Part shown: positions 53,670-64,000 of the stretch, in pieces
Layout: the number at the start of each line of letters is the position of its first letter
How positions within the stretch are numbered: position 1 is the stretch's first letter
Source: Icerya purchasi
Taxonomy: Eukaryota; Arthropoda; Insecta; Hemiptera; Monophlebidae
Direction of reading: 5' to 3'
Assembly (NCBI GenBank): GCA_039619475.1
Contig: CM077115.1
Location: forward strand, 445,893,292 to 445,957,291
DNA length: 64,000 nt
Made by a program: the position numbers and the translations under genes
The notes under the pieces: generated by a model
What the model saw: the letters and a program-made list of their open reading frames with translations, nothing else
Told to the model about the DNA's origin: nothing
Database searches by the model: none

Positions 53670-54940
53670 CTTATTCGTATCAATGTTGAATGAAATTTTA
53701 TAAATTTATCGTTTAACTTTAAAACCGTAACTTTGAAAAACTTCAGGAAATCAGTTCTTACAATATTTATGCTGTAATACTGCGAAGCGAAGCTGCTTTA
53801 CTATAAGTAATCACAATAGATCCACTTCATAATTATGTCTCAAAATGTTCGTTATTTATTTATTTATTTTTTATTATTTTAATCTACATAATTGTATTTA
53901 TAAACAGTTTGAATATTTTTGTAATGGGATTATTATAGAAGTCTGTAAATCAAATCAAGCGATAAAATAGTGTTTTTTACAAGATTGTAAAATATACTTT
54001 TTTTTAACATCGTGTTAGGAACCGAAACGGATTACGTTTTAATACGCATTCAAGGGCAAAACATTCTTCGGCAATGATAGCGGTCGTATTTTACAAAAAA
54101 TGTTTACCGTTTACGGTTTTAACTGTTTTTATTCTTTGATTAATATTCGTTACATTTCTGGGATTGAAATAAAATCACAATTTTATCATATTTCAGTTTT
54201 TGGCTTTTTTAACTATTCATTATTTCACTGACATTTCGAATTATCGCTTCGTGACCGGAATATTTGTCAATAATGAGACTCCCCAACTCCGAAACATCGA
54301 ATAATGTGAGTATTGCTTGTGAACAATAAACAAAAAAAAAAAAAAAAAAAAAAAACGCAAAAAATATCGTGAAGTAAGTGTTTTTTTCCATTTTGTTTAC
54401 CGAAATGTTTCCCCTGGGTAAAACGATCTTAGTAATTGTGTAACAATTTACCCCGTTAGTTGTGCTATTCTTGTAAAACGGTTTTTAATTAAACGTTTTA
54501 TTCTAATTGCTGGATATTATTTTTTTTTTCTTTCTTTTTATGGAACCAAATGCAAAATTAATCTGTTGACCTAATGGAAGACAACAGTAATATAAAAGAA
54601 GAACGGGGCTGCTATATCCGTGAAATATTATAGTGTGATCATAAGCAAAATTCTTTAATGAAAAATAATGAGATTATTAATAATTTTTAAAACAAAGCCG
54701 ACGAAAATGGCTGAAAATAAAATGTGCAGCACAACTTATTCGATAATAAATTGTTTTTTTTTTATTTTTTTAAAGTAAAAATTACACGCGTATAGTATAC
54801 AAGATGATTATATTTAGTAATCTGGAGTATCATAAGTTCACATTTTGTTGCGTGTGTGGTAAAGTAGTATACCCATTAGCAACTTTCAATTCAACTAGCA
54901 CATTAATGGATAACTGATGTAAGTGGAATATAAAAATAGG
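53670..54940. other. AT-rich intergenic DNA
   Basis: Possible splice-acceptor-like stretches (for example near 54195, CATATTTCAG) are present, but no supported coding. An A-run lies at 54331-54354. Confidence 0.4.
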
Positions 54941-55989
54941 ACTGACACCGAGTCTTTGATTTACATCACGGACTTAAATGGGCTATAGCTCACAGCGGCA
55001 AAATTCAAAGGGCGGCAAATTTGCATGAGATTGAAAAGTTTTTTCTTTTGAAAAATACTTTTAATTTCCAAAATATTGTTACATATTATGGCGTTTTAGT
55101 CATATTAGGGTAGGAGAGGAATGTGATAAAATCATTTTTTAACTTGCATTAATGTACAGAAAAGTTAAGAATATATTGTGATATAGGTAAAATTTCCAAA
55201 TGATTATAGACAAATAAAATGTAAGCAGGGGATCGAGAAATGAATTTAAAATGAACGAAATGTAAACCGGAACACGTGCATTATTATTAGGAAAAACGGT
55301 TATATTAGTAGTTAAAGGGAATTCTCGAAGTGTGCTCGAGACAATGGCTAAACAAGACTGGAAGAAAAACTGAAAATTCATAAGGATAGTAGTAGCGGTA
55401 TCTTATTGATACGACAAAATTTAGAAGATTTTTCGAAGAATTATTCATATTATTTCTTGCCATAGCAAACGATGTGAAAGGTGCTCAAAGGGGAAGCGTG
55501 CTGGGCCCCATAACCTGTTGAAACTATTCTGAATACTGAATCTGATGAATAAACACGCTAACGGCGAAAATAATATATTTAGAATAAATGTACACTTTAT
55601 TTAATTGTTGTGATCATTTAACGAAAAAAAGTAAAAACTCAAAATTTAAGTGGAAAAACCAACTCTAACAACACTGTAAAAAACACAATAACAATAATGT
55701 GATAGCAAGATGGGAAAAACATAAAGAAAAATTAGCGCCGAATAAAATTTATCACTTATCAATTAATCGATACATAAAATTTTGTGTGGTATTTTTTTAA
55801 AATAAGAATTCAACTTTTATCTCAACAATTTCAAAATTAAGAGATATCTGAAGTACATCTAATAGAATATGCAAAAAACCTCATAAATAATTACCCTACG
55901 GATTTCGAAGATCCATTAACTTCAGAGTGTATTCATTTTCATGCATACAGATGTACGTAATAAACTTAATTTAGTTAAATTTAATTTGA

Positions 55990-56362
55990 AGAACAAACAT
56001 TTAAACGAAAATAGTAAAAAAAAAAATTGTGTTTATGTTCAAATAATCCTAAAACTGGAAATCATCATAATGAAGAAAATATTATTATTCAAATGGCAAG
56101 TTTAATACGAAGTAAACATTTGCAAAATGTATTTCCTAATTTAGACATTGCGTTTAGGGAATTTATCTTTCATTATTTTAAACAAACTGCTCAGCGGAAC
56201 GCTCCTTTCCTGCAATAAAAAGAATTAAAAATTTTTTCAGATCAACAATGTCCTACCAAAAGAGTTAAATGATTTATCTATTTTATTTATTGAAGAACAG
56301 TTACACTTTGATGATATAATAAATGAATTGGCATCTTTAAAATTGCGTCGTAAAAAAATGTA
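55990..56362 (+). pseudogene. hAT transposase C-terminal dimerisation domain
   Basis: Plus strand: NVFPNLDIAFREFIFHYF (about 56130-56180), then in other frames SAERSFPAIKRIKNFFRSTM (about 56190-56250), ELNDLSILFIEEQLHFDDII and NELASLKLRRKKM, with the stop at about 56360. The ERSFS.lk.IKn.lRstM and L..LailsIe...l.fddiI..fA..K.RR patterns are the conserved C-terminal domain of hAT transposases close to ZMYM/TTF-type elements. Two frameshifts are visible, and the catalytic core upstream was not recognised. Confidence 0.75.
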
Positions 56363-56393
56363 AACTTTAATTAATACATGTAAAAATAATGTA

Positions 56394-58419
56394 GAGGAGA
56401 AGTGGAATGAATCGGACACTTGTTTTTTCTCGGCTGTATGAGGCATTGGAAGGTTACAATTCAGTACGAAAGCAAGCTATTGATGATATCTATCAAGCAT
56501 TTCATCGACTGCGATATCCGTTTTCGCATAACCGAGATAATGCCAAAAAAAAACTTTGATTTTTGAAAAAATTTCGTATATTGTGTGAAAATTTTGAAGA
56601 CATATCAGGTAAGTTCTATTTATTGAAGTATTATGAACAACCTGTCACAATTCAGAGCCGTTCTTTCAAGGAGTTTCTGAAATAGACCAAATTTTTGAAA
56701 AAATGAGCCATGGGGATGAATCGGACAGACTGATTAACCCTATAGTTCGCGATGTGCATTTAAAGATACACACACGAAATCTCGATAATTCCATGATTGG
56801 AGCACCAACAGGAAGCCTTGTTTTGTCTACTCCATCCGGTTGGATGACTAAAGAATCGTTTTTGGACGTTTTGAAACACTTTCAAAGGTATTCTAATTTG
56901 GGCCAAATAATCGAACGATGTTACACTTATGGATATCCATTGTTCCCATACGTCATATGAGGCTATTCGTTTTGCACGAGAACACAATATTGTTCTTTTT
57001 ACTTTTTCACCACATCTAACTCATAAGATCCAACCGTTAGATGTAGGATTGTACGGACCATTCAAGAAAGCAATGTCTTATGCCGAAAAAGATTACTTGG
57101 CAACCGTCAACAAAGCAGCTGTAATTACTCTTGATGATATTCCAAAAATCTCAAAATCACCGTTCGAAGTTGTTTTCGTTCCAGTAAAAATCGAAAATTC
57201 ATTCAAATGAATTGGTTTATGGCCAGTAAACCGTTTATGTCTTTTGAAACAAATAAAAAACTCTCTCTGGACAACGAGAACAAAAATGCGACTGATGTGA
57301 TAGAAGAAGTCACAGTACCAGAGTCTCCGGCGATTCCATCTCCAGAGAATGAGGCCCAAACAGCAACTTTGAATTCATTTCCAGAGAATTCGACTGAACC
57401 AAAAACTTTGAAGTCATCTCCAGACAATGAGGCCAAAACAGGAACTTTAAATTCAAGCTCGAGCGGATCTTCAAATACATCTTCTCACCAGTCCTTCTTG
57501 AAAACAAAACGACCTCTCCGAGATGTCACAACAGGAACAAGAAAAATTCGCCGAAAACCAGGAAAAAGTGCAGAGTTAACTTCAACTCTTGAGATGGAGA
57601 AAGCTGCGAAACGCGCTCAAAAAGCTGCAGAACGTGCATAAGCCGAAATTGATTCGAAACCAAAAAATAAACCAAAAGCAAAGAGAACCTTAATTTTCAA
57701 TCCCAACCTAAAAAGAATTCAGATATATCAAACCAAGGCTTCACTGGAGATTTTAGCGACGTTCAAATTCGTGACTGGGTTGTGGTGAACTTTCAAATGA
57801 AACAACAGAAGAAATTTCGCCGCTACATTGCCCAAATTCTTCGAGTTAAAAAAAGCAAATTTATTGGGAACTTTCTTCGTTCAGCGTTTACTAAAAAACA
57901 CACTGGATACACCTTTCAGTATCCCAATATTCGTGACATGCATTTTCTTACGATCAAATTGTAAAAAAATTAGTGTCCCCCAAAAAATACGTGAGAGTTG
58001 TGTTTATGTTTTAAATTCACGCGACTCATTTATAATTTTTCATCGATTTTTTGTTCAAAATGCAAATAAAACATGATTTCAAGTTTGTTTTCTTTTTTTT
58101 TTTTTTTTTTTTTGTAGAACATGTTCATTTTTCATCTTATAGGATTTGTATAAGCATTTATTGCAAATTCTTGAAGAAAAATACATTTTAAATGAAAAAA
58201 AAAACATATGTCAACCTGGGGTATACTTCGGACAAAATGGATAAAGTTTAAAATTAAGTTCATCAAGTTGTGCTTATCCGAAAGATAAAAGTTTTGCAGC
58301 ACAAATGTAGCGCATTGTTTACACTACCCAATGGTGCAAAAAAAAAAGTTGATACGATTTACTATTGCAGAGAAAATCGCTCAAAACTAAAACGTGTCCG
58401 ATTCATCCCACTTCTCCCC
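56394..58419 (+). mobile_element. Pogo-type transposon inserted into the hAT element
   Basis: The ends GAGGAGAAGTGGAATGAATC (continuing GGACAC) and the complement of the right end GGGGAGAAGTGGGATGAATC are inverted repeats of about 26 bp with two mismatches. TA flanks both sides (56392-56393 and 58420-58421). The length is 2026 bp. The gene is in the plus orientation and broken. Confidence 0.85.
56420..57641 (+). pseudogene. Pogo/Tigger-type transposase (DDE_1), broken
   Basis: An N-terminal part (ALEGYNSVRKQAIDDIYQAF, then RYPFSHNRDNAKKKL) resembles the CENP-B-type helix-turn-helix region. After a deletion that removed the first catalytic aspartate, there is PSGWMTKESFLDVLKHFQRY (56835-56895). 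In another frame follow MDIHCSHTSYEAIRFAREHN (56929, second D; the usual DN is DI) and FSPHLTHKIQPLDVGLYGPF (third D, 35 residues after the second). VENSFK-type sequence, a TGA at 57208-57210, and IGLWPVN complete the TGIWPxN region. A Ser/Pro/Glu-rich tail (57240-57641) ends in a basic Ala/Lys stretch. Frameshifts and the stop make it a pseudogene. Confidence 0.8.
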
Positions 58420-58639
58420 TATGTATAGAATTATAATAAAATTTAGGCACGTTTTAAAAATGTATAAAATTTTTTAATTGAATACTTTTTTAACTTTTAA
58501 TTGAAAATTAACTTTTAACTTTTATGTCCTTTTTTACTTTTCGATTGTATTTTTTATTACTCAATTTATGAATTATTCTAAGGGCGGCGGAAATTACTAA
58601 GCCCACAACGGCATTATGACCCGGCCCTACTGACACCGC

Positions 58640-59900
58640 TTCATTGTTATATTAAAGAATATGCCATTTGAACCATTTTTCAGATATACAATTCATTAGT
58701 TATATAACTAAGTTATTAAAATATAAACAAAGTGTTTACAATTAAAATGAAAAAAAGAAAACGTAATAATTGTTAATAGACGTATGTGTGAATATGCCGA
58801 CAAAACTGTGTAAGTTAAAAACAAGTTCAGTCAAGCATGAGGTTTCATGCGCTGAGGATTCCGTATGAAAGTTAACAACAATAACTATAATTATTTAGTA
58901 TGTAAGAAAATTTGTTTGAATAAATTTCTATTTTTATTTTACTATTTTAATTTAATATCTTAATAAATTTCAAAGATCTTTTCTAATAATAATTTAAAAC
59001 AGTAAAGCAAAATACTAATTTGAATCGAAGACTTAGATTAATTTGAAGTGAAATGTAACGGTTATGAAGAAAAATTAATTAAATCCTTTTTTATTTATTT
59101 TTTTAAATTATTGGTTTAGATTTAATAATACTAATATTAAGGTTTTATGATTTTTTAAAATGTGTAATTTTGTTAATTCCTACACCTATCTTTCTTGAAT
59201 AGCCGACCGTCAAAGATATTTAATAAATATATAAACGAAAACACGCAAAAAATATTAATTAGAAATAATATTGATGCTACGTATCACTCTGCTGCGGCTG
59301 CTGGAATGTTGGTGTTCCCTGCTGGCAGGTTGGTGTACGTTGGTGATTGCATCCTGGATTCTCGGCGAATGGGAGGGAGAGACACGGTAATCGAAATTAT
59401 AGTTTACAAATTTTGTAAATGTCACTAATTTGAAAACCGAATTTCGAGGCGATTTGGTTACTTTGTTATCAAACTTTTTTCGGTTGCAAGACGAACTGGT
59501 TACTTTAATAAAAAAGGTCAATATAGTTTCGCGATGTGACAAAGACTGTCGTTCTACTGAGATGATTTTTTAACAATTCGGTTTTTTCTTTCGACTCTCT
59601 CAATACGTTAGACCATTATTAAATTTTTTTTTTTTTTATTTATTTACTAGCATAGTGTGTTAAATTGTTTAACAAATCGAAATACTATTAGCATATGTTT
59701 TTCATCAGGCGGACGTACCACCTAAACAATGATGCAATGAGTCCGTTCCTTTCATTACAGTTCATAGCAACACTAACACAAGCCGTAATGAAAATAACCA
59801 AACCGAAACCTGTGATCCCGTTCCGTTTCTTATCCCTCGTACTAACACTACTAACGCAAATTATAACAATCCGAACCAAATTCTAAAAACCGCTGCAATC
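58640..59900. other. Intergenic DNA with one weak exon candidate
   Basis: The segment 59203-59386 (+) is open (PSKIFNKYINENTQ, then AAAAGMLVFPAGRLVYVGDC and ILDSRRMGGRD) and lies between an acceptor-like CTTTCTTGAATAG and a donor-like ACG|GTAATC. It is unrecognised and unsupported by neighbours. A fragment of the repeat seen at 25985 lies at 58825-58870. Confidence 0.25.
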
Positions 59901-59924
59901 TCGTATTCCGATAAAGCCAAAAGA

Positions 59925-60190
59925 AAAATAACACCGATTAACAAACCTGTTTATTTCGTGCATTCAAGAAACCCACTTAAAACAAAACCAACATTTAAAA
60001 CTAAAAAACTATAAAGTTCTCGAATCAAATCCGGTGCTTGCTAGTTGTGCGCGTGGGGGAATAATATTATCCGTTCGTGCGGATATTAACTTTCAACAGA
60101 TAATGTTACCATCCGACATTCAACCAGTAACAGTCGAAATTCGTACGCCAGTTCCACAGGAGTCTCTAAACATAATTCCGAACCGTATTT
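59925..60190 (+). pseudogene. LINE AP-endonuclease N-terminal remnant
   Basis: Plus strand across frames: CIQETHLKQNQHLKLKNYKV, LESNPVLASCARGGIILSVR and ADINFQQIMLPSDIQPVTVE with IRTPVPQESLNIIPN. The QETHLK motif with catalytic Glu and the following GGIIL strand are the start of the APE-like endonuclease of I/R1/jockey-type LINEs. The fragment ends where the satellite begins (about 60190). Confidence 0.7.
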
Positions 60191-62600
60191 AGAAACTTTT
60201 AAAGTTGCCAAAAAATTCAATCAGTTCCTCCCCTCTAGCGCCGCGAGTATTACAGCTAAAAATTTTGAACAGGGTTAAACATATGCGCTTCGACATATAT
60301 TTCTCAAGTTTGGAACATCAAGGTTTGAAAGTTTCGTTAAGGAAATAACTTATGGTTTCGTTCTCGACAAATAACGATCTTTCCATCGATCATGACCGGA
60401 AAAAAAATATTATTTTTGAAACTTTCGAGCTTTCGGCGCTTAAGGTTCTGAATTTTAAGATGGAAACCTAGATGTTCCAAAGTAAATAAATAAACAGGGA
60501 CGCACATTTTTTTAACCTTGTTCAAAATCAGGAACCAATACATAAATTACAAGCGGGGCTACACGTCATTTTTCAGAATTTTATGAACTTTTAGTAAATT
60601 TCAAACAGTTTCGTTAAGAAAACGAAATACGGGTCCGTTCCCAAAAAATAGCGCTCTTTCCAATAATAATACACTTGAAAAAATTTTTTTTTTACAAAAT
60701 TTCGAGTTTTCAGAGCCCCAAGCCACTAATTTTAAAATTGGAGACTTAGATGTTCCAAACCAGAGAAATATACATGGATGCCCATATTTACTACTTTCCT
60801 CAAAATTTTTAGCTATAATACTCGCGTCACAAATCAATTCTCTCGATTTTTTGAACTTTTCAGCAAACTTTGAAAGTTCAATTAAGAAAATGAAATACGG
60901 TTTCTTTCCCGACAGATAGCGATCCTTCAAACGGTATATAACATGCGTCAGAAAAATAAAAATTTTTCTTCAAAATTTCAAACTTTCGGCGCCTTAAGGA
61001 TCCAATTTTAAAACTGGAAATCCAGATTTTCATAAACTAGAGAAATATAAGGGGATGCGCACGTTTTTAGCCGCGTTCAAAATTTTCAGCTGTAATATTC
61101 GTGGAGCTAGTGGAGAGACACATAATTTTTTTTTGTTTTTTTGAACTTTTCGGAACTTTGAAAATTTCGTTAAAAAAATGAAATACGGTTTCGTTCCCGA
61201 CGAATAGTGATCTTTCTAATAATATATCACAACCCGAAGAAAAAAATATTTTATTTCAAAATTTTGAGCTTTCGGCGCCCCAAGGGTCTAATTTTAAAAC
61301 TGGAAACCTGGATGTTTCGAATTAGAAAAATATACGTAGAAGCGCATATTTTTAACCGTGTTCAAAATATTTAGCTGTAATATTTGCTTCGCCATGAGGC
61401 TAAAAAGTCATTTTTCGCGCTATTTTGAACTTTTCGGCAACTTTCAAAGTTTCGTTAAGAAAGTGAAATACGTTTTCGTTCCCAAAAAACAGCGATATTT
61501 GTAATGATATATTACAAACCTAAGAAAAAAAAAAAATTTTTTTCAAAATTTTGAATTTTCGGTGGCCACAGGTCTCATTCTAAAGTTGGTGTCCGATTGT
61601 CTTAAATCAGAGAAATATACGTAGAGTCGCATATTTTCTACCATGTTCCAAATTTATAGCTGTAATACTCGCGTCGCAAGGACGGGGCCGCTAACCGCAG
61701 CTGACGCTTTTTTGAACTTTACGGCAACTTTGAATTTTTTGGTAAAGAAAATGATATAAGGTTTTGTACCTGATAAATAGCGATCTTTCAAACGATATAT
61801 TACATTACCGGAAAAAAAAATATTTTTTTACAAAATTTTGAGCTTTCGAAGCCCCGGAGTTTTATTTTTTAAAGCTTGAGACCCGGACGTACCAAATTAC
61901 AGAAATATACGTGGAAGCACATATTTTTAACCATGTTTTAAATTTTTAGCTATAATACTCGCAGCGCTAGGGGACGCGCAATTTTTAGAGCTTTTTTGAG
62001 CTTTACCGCAACTTTGAAAGTTTGGTTAAGAAAATAGTATTCGGTTTCGTTCCTGACTAATAGAGATCTTTCTAATGATATATCACAAGCCTGAAAAGAA
62101 AAATATTTTTTTCCAAAATCTCGAGCTTTCGGTGCCCCGAGGGTCCAATTTTAAAGCTGGAAACTCGGATGTTCCAAACTAGAGAAATATACGTGGAAGC
62201 GCATATTTTTAACCGTGTTCAAAATTTTTATCGGTAATATTCGCGGCGCTAGGAGGGGGAGACACGTCATTTTTCGCGCTTTTTTGAACTTTACGGCAAC
62301 TTTGAAAGTTTCGTTAAGGAAATGAAATTCGGTTTCGTTCCCGACAAATAGCGATCTTTCCATCGATATATCGCATGCCTGTAAAAAAAAATATTTTTTT
62401 ACAAAATTTCGAGCTTTCGTCGCCCCGAAGGTCCAGTTTTAAAGTTGGAAATCCGGATGTTTCAAACTAGAGAAATATACGGGTATGTGCGTATTTTTAG
62501 CCCCATTCAAAATTTTTAACTACAATACTCGCGTTGCTAAGGGGGGGGGACACGTCATTTTTTGCGGTTTTTTGAACTTTTGGGCAACATTACATAACTT
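60190..62600 (+). repeat. Satellite array, ~285-bp unit, about eight copies
   Basis: The landmark GTTTCGTTAAG..AATGAAATACG recurs at about 60331, 60608, 60876, 61164, 61449, 61736, 62020 and 62308, giving a period of 268-288 bases. Each unit holds CGTTCCCGAC.AATAGCGATC, an A-rich tract, AAAATTT.GAGCTTTCGGCGC, AACTGGAAACC.GGATGTTCC, AGAGAAATATACGTGGA..CGCATATTTTTAACC.TGTTCAAA and TAATACTCGCG.CGCTAG.GG. Copies diverge noticeably from each other. 60190-60310 is a partial unit in the opposite orientation, so the array starts with a head-to-head junction. All open frames here are repeat shadows. Confidence 0.93.
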
Positions 62601-62960
62601 GTGTACCGTAATTTTTTGATTTTATGAAAGTACTCCTGCATTGTAGTTTATATTTTGAATTTCAGCGTTATAGGTTTATCTAGTGACGAGTTATGATTTT
62701 TTAAGTGATTTTTGAGGTCGTTTTATGTACCATATTATATATTCTCGACGGTTTTTTGGGTTTTTTGCCGCCCAGGTTAATCGGTCAACTTCAAGTTATA
62801 GATCGTTTTAAAGAGAATTTTAATTGTAATTTATGTTCCAAATTTGAAGTTTATAAGTCAAGCCGTTCGTGAATTATTGATTTTTATTTGATATTTTTGT
62901 CATTTGTGTACCATCTTATTAGGATTCCGTACATTATATGTATACGGAATCCTAAAAATA
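62600..62960 (+). mobile_element. Shared tail of the satellite-bearing element, ending in a hairpin
   Basis: The tail matches 21890-21494 (minus) and 26370-26540. It contains TTTTTGAGGTCGTTTTATGT, GATCGTTTTAAAGAGAATTT and GTTCGTGAATTATTGATTTT. It ends in an inverted repeat TTAGGATTCCGTACAT...ATGTATACGGAATCCTAA (62920-62956), a stem of about 12 bp. Array plus tail forms one dispersed element family. An end hairpin and internal tandem repeats are features seen in Helitron/Helentron-type non-autonomous elements, but I cannot show the diagnostic termini. Confidence 0.6.
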
Positions 62961-62964
62961 GGCA

Positions 62965-63570
62965 AAGTAAACTCAAAAAAGAAACTGATGCTCATATTAT
63001 CGTTAGAATTTCAAAAAAGAAACAAAAGGAAAACAATTCTTTTTTTTTTTTCGCATCGTTTTTTACATACACATCTTAAGGCGACAGAGCATGTGTTTTA
63101 TGTAACTTTAAAATAAAGCACCAAATAAACAAGTTAGATATTTTAAATCTATGGTTCGGGGACTATTGTATAGTGTATGCATAAAATCGGAATCGGTGTA
63201 ACGTGAAAAATTCATTCACACTTCGCAAATATTAAAATTTTGAAAACAAACAGTAATAAAAAATATAATTAATCGCTGGGTGTACGAAAAAAAAACAACA
63301 TATATATATGTATGTATGTACATGTATAATACTCGGCCCTCCGTGCCTTGCAAATATCTCTCCGCCCCTTGACCCCGCCTGAGGACATCTCCGGACCCGC
63401 AGCTCTATCGCTACTGTACCTCGCATAGAACGAGAAAAATCGACACCGTTCTTTCCGACTGCGCGACAAAAAGAATAAATCTTTATTTAATGTCACATTT
63501 TAGGACTAACTTTTGTCACAGAAAAAGTAGTGGAGGTCGCATTAAGAATGACGTTGTCATTATTATATAT
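62965..63570. other. Intergenic DNA
   Basis: A slightly GC-richer patch (63330-63440) has open frames on the minus strand without recognisable similarity. A short ATATATGTATGTATGTA repeat lies at 63301-63317. Confidence 0.4.
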
Positions 63571-63573
63571 ATA

Positions 63574-64000
63574 CAGGGGCGAATCCAAAGTGACATTGGG
63601 GGGGGGGGGGTTGATTAAGAACCGTATTTCAATAGGGCTTTTTTTTTTACAATACGAGTTTGCGTACAAAGGTGCCAAGCCAAGCACCGCAGTTAGGCTT
63701 AATCTTGACCTTTTAGCCTTCTTGCAATAAAACCTAAGTAATAAACTTTAATTTTTTTTTCTTTTTTTTTTTTTTTATACCGGGGTTTGAGAAACTTAAT
63801 GGTACATGATCTGGTGGGTTATGTATCATGTACTTATTTAATAGACAATAATATTTTTATTGTTTTTTTTATTTTTTGACTGATTTCGGTTTGATTTACC
63901 ATTTCAGCTAGATTGTCTTGTCCGGGTATTAATATTGAAAATTGTATATATGTTAATGAGTAGATTTTAAGTGTAATGTTTTTTATTCAATTGAGTAATG
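63574..64000. mobile_element. Second copy of the hAT-like/R1 LINE composite, cut by the window end
   Basis: It starts CAGGGGCGAATCCA and aligns with 9773-10560: the G-run, GATTAAGAACCGTATTTCAATA, ACAATACGAGTTTGCGTACA, AGCCAAGCACCGC, the T-run, then TTGAGAAACTTAATGGTACA and CTAGATTGTCTTGTCCGGGT. The 340-bp LINE fragment present at 9964-10312 is missing. The R1-type LINE 3' UTR is in the minus orientation, as in copy 1. The rest lies beyond 64000. Confidence 0.85.

Larger units (their letters stand above)
54951..58627 (+). mobile_element. Decayed hAT element, interrupted by a pogo-type element
   Basis: A hAT transposase C-terminus lies inside (55990-56362). Candidate borders are the 10-bp direct repeat ACTGACACCG at 54941-54950 and 58628-58637. 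Inside the left border is TGGGCTATAGCTCACAGCGGC; the complement of the right border reads AGGGCCGGGTCATAATGCCG then TGGGCTTAGTAATTTCCGCC, so the ends are similar but eroded. Removing the 2-kb pogo element leaves about 1.65 kb, so much of the transposase is deleted or unrecognisable. The exact 8-bp target duplication is uncertain. Confidence 0.5.

Noticed and set aside
55440..55520. LINE reverse transcriptase remnant (GAQRGSVLGPI resembles GVPQGSVLGP)
   Set aside because: A single motif without any neighbouring RT motif in order; not enough to call.
59203..59386. Host exon
   Set aside because: Splice-like borders and an open frame exist but are weak, and the peptide is unrecognised. Mentioned only as a weak candidate.
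60190..62600. Several 60-110-residue open frames
   Set aside because: They are shadows of the 285-bp satellite and are not conserved in frame between units.

Overview
The window looks like nuclear DNA of an arthropod, most probably an insect. It is AT-rich, genes have introns, and the transposon mix is typical of insect genomes: mariner, maT, Tc1, pogo and hAT DNA elements, MITEs, and non-LTR retrotransposons of the jockey, R1, I-like, RTE and Dong/R4 types. There is no bacterial gene organisation. I cannot name the order or species. Almost all recognisable sequence is mobile-element derived. The only host gene I can name is the last exon of a SWI5-like recombination gene at the left edge (100-324, + strand).

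Layout. 1-360: swi5 terminal exon and poly(A) signal. 2145-3577: Tc1-derived element with very long inverted arms. 4790-5560: eroded LINE. 7165-7495: tRNA-derived SINE. 8038-8946: two inverted-repeat elements. 9773-13081: composite element bounded by hAT-like ends with an R1-clade LINE inside, and a piece of another LINE inside that. 13901-17982: palindrome, deleted mariner relative, nearly intact maT element, mariner relic. 19090-20778: SINE split by an intact-ORF mariner. 20890-23170: LINE pieces around a satellite-bearing element. 25697-31330: MITE, second satellite-bearing element, inverted LINE ORF1, LINE reverse transcriptase/RNase H with a probable LTR insertion. 32540-34437: jockey LINE. 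34889-36307: foldback element with a hAT MITE inside. 36922-37203: palindromic MITE. 39655-42430: RTE-type LINE in the inverted-5'-half arrangement expected from twin priming. 43120-47243: near-complete Dong/R4-type LINE inside a TAA microsatellite, with a probable HDV-like ribozyme at its first base. 50067-50349: repeat copy. 52792-53657: hAT MITE. 54951-58627: decayed hAT carrying a pogo-type element. 59930-62955: LINE endonuclease remnant joined to a ~285-bp satellite array. 63574-64000: start of a second copy of the 9773 composite.

The window therefore reads mainly as nested insertions. Best-supported events: mariner into SINE; hAT MITE into foldback element; pogo into hAT; a LINE 3' end into an R1 LINE held inside hAT-like ends; Dong into (TAA)n. 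The most functionally interesting item is the predicted self-cleaving ribozyme. Coding capacity that still looks intact is limited to the mariner transposase (19251-20327), the maT transposase (one late stop) and most of the Dong-like ORF.
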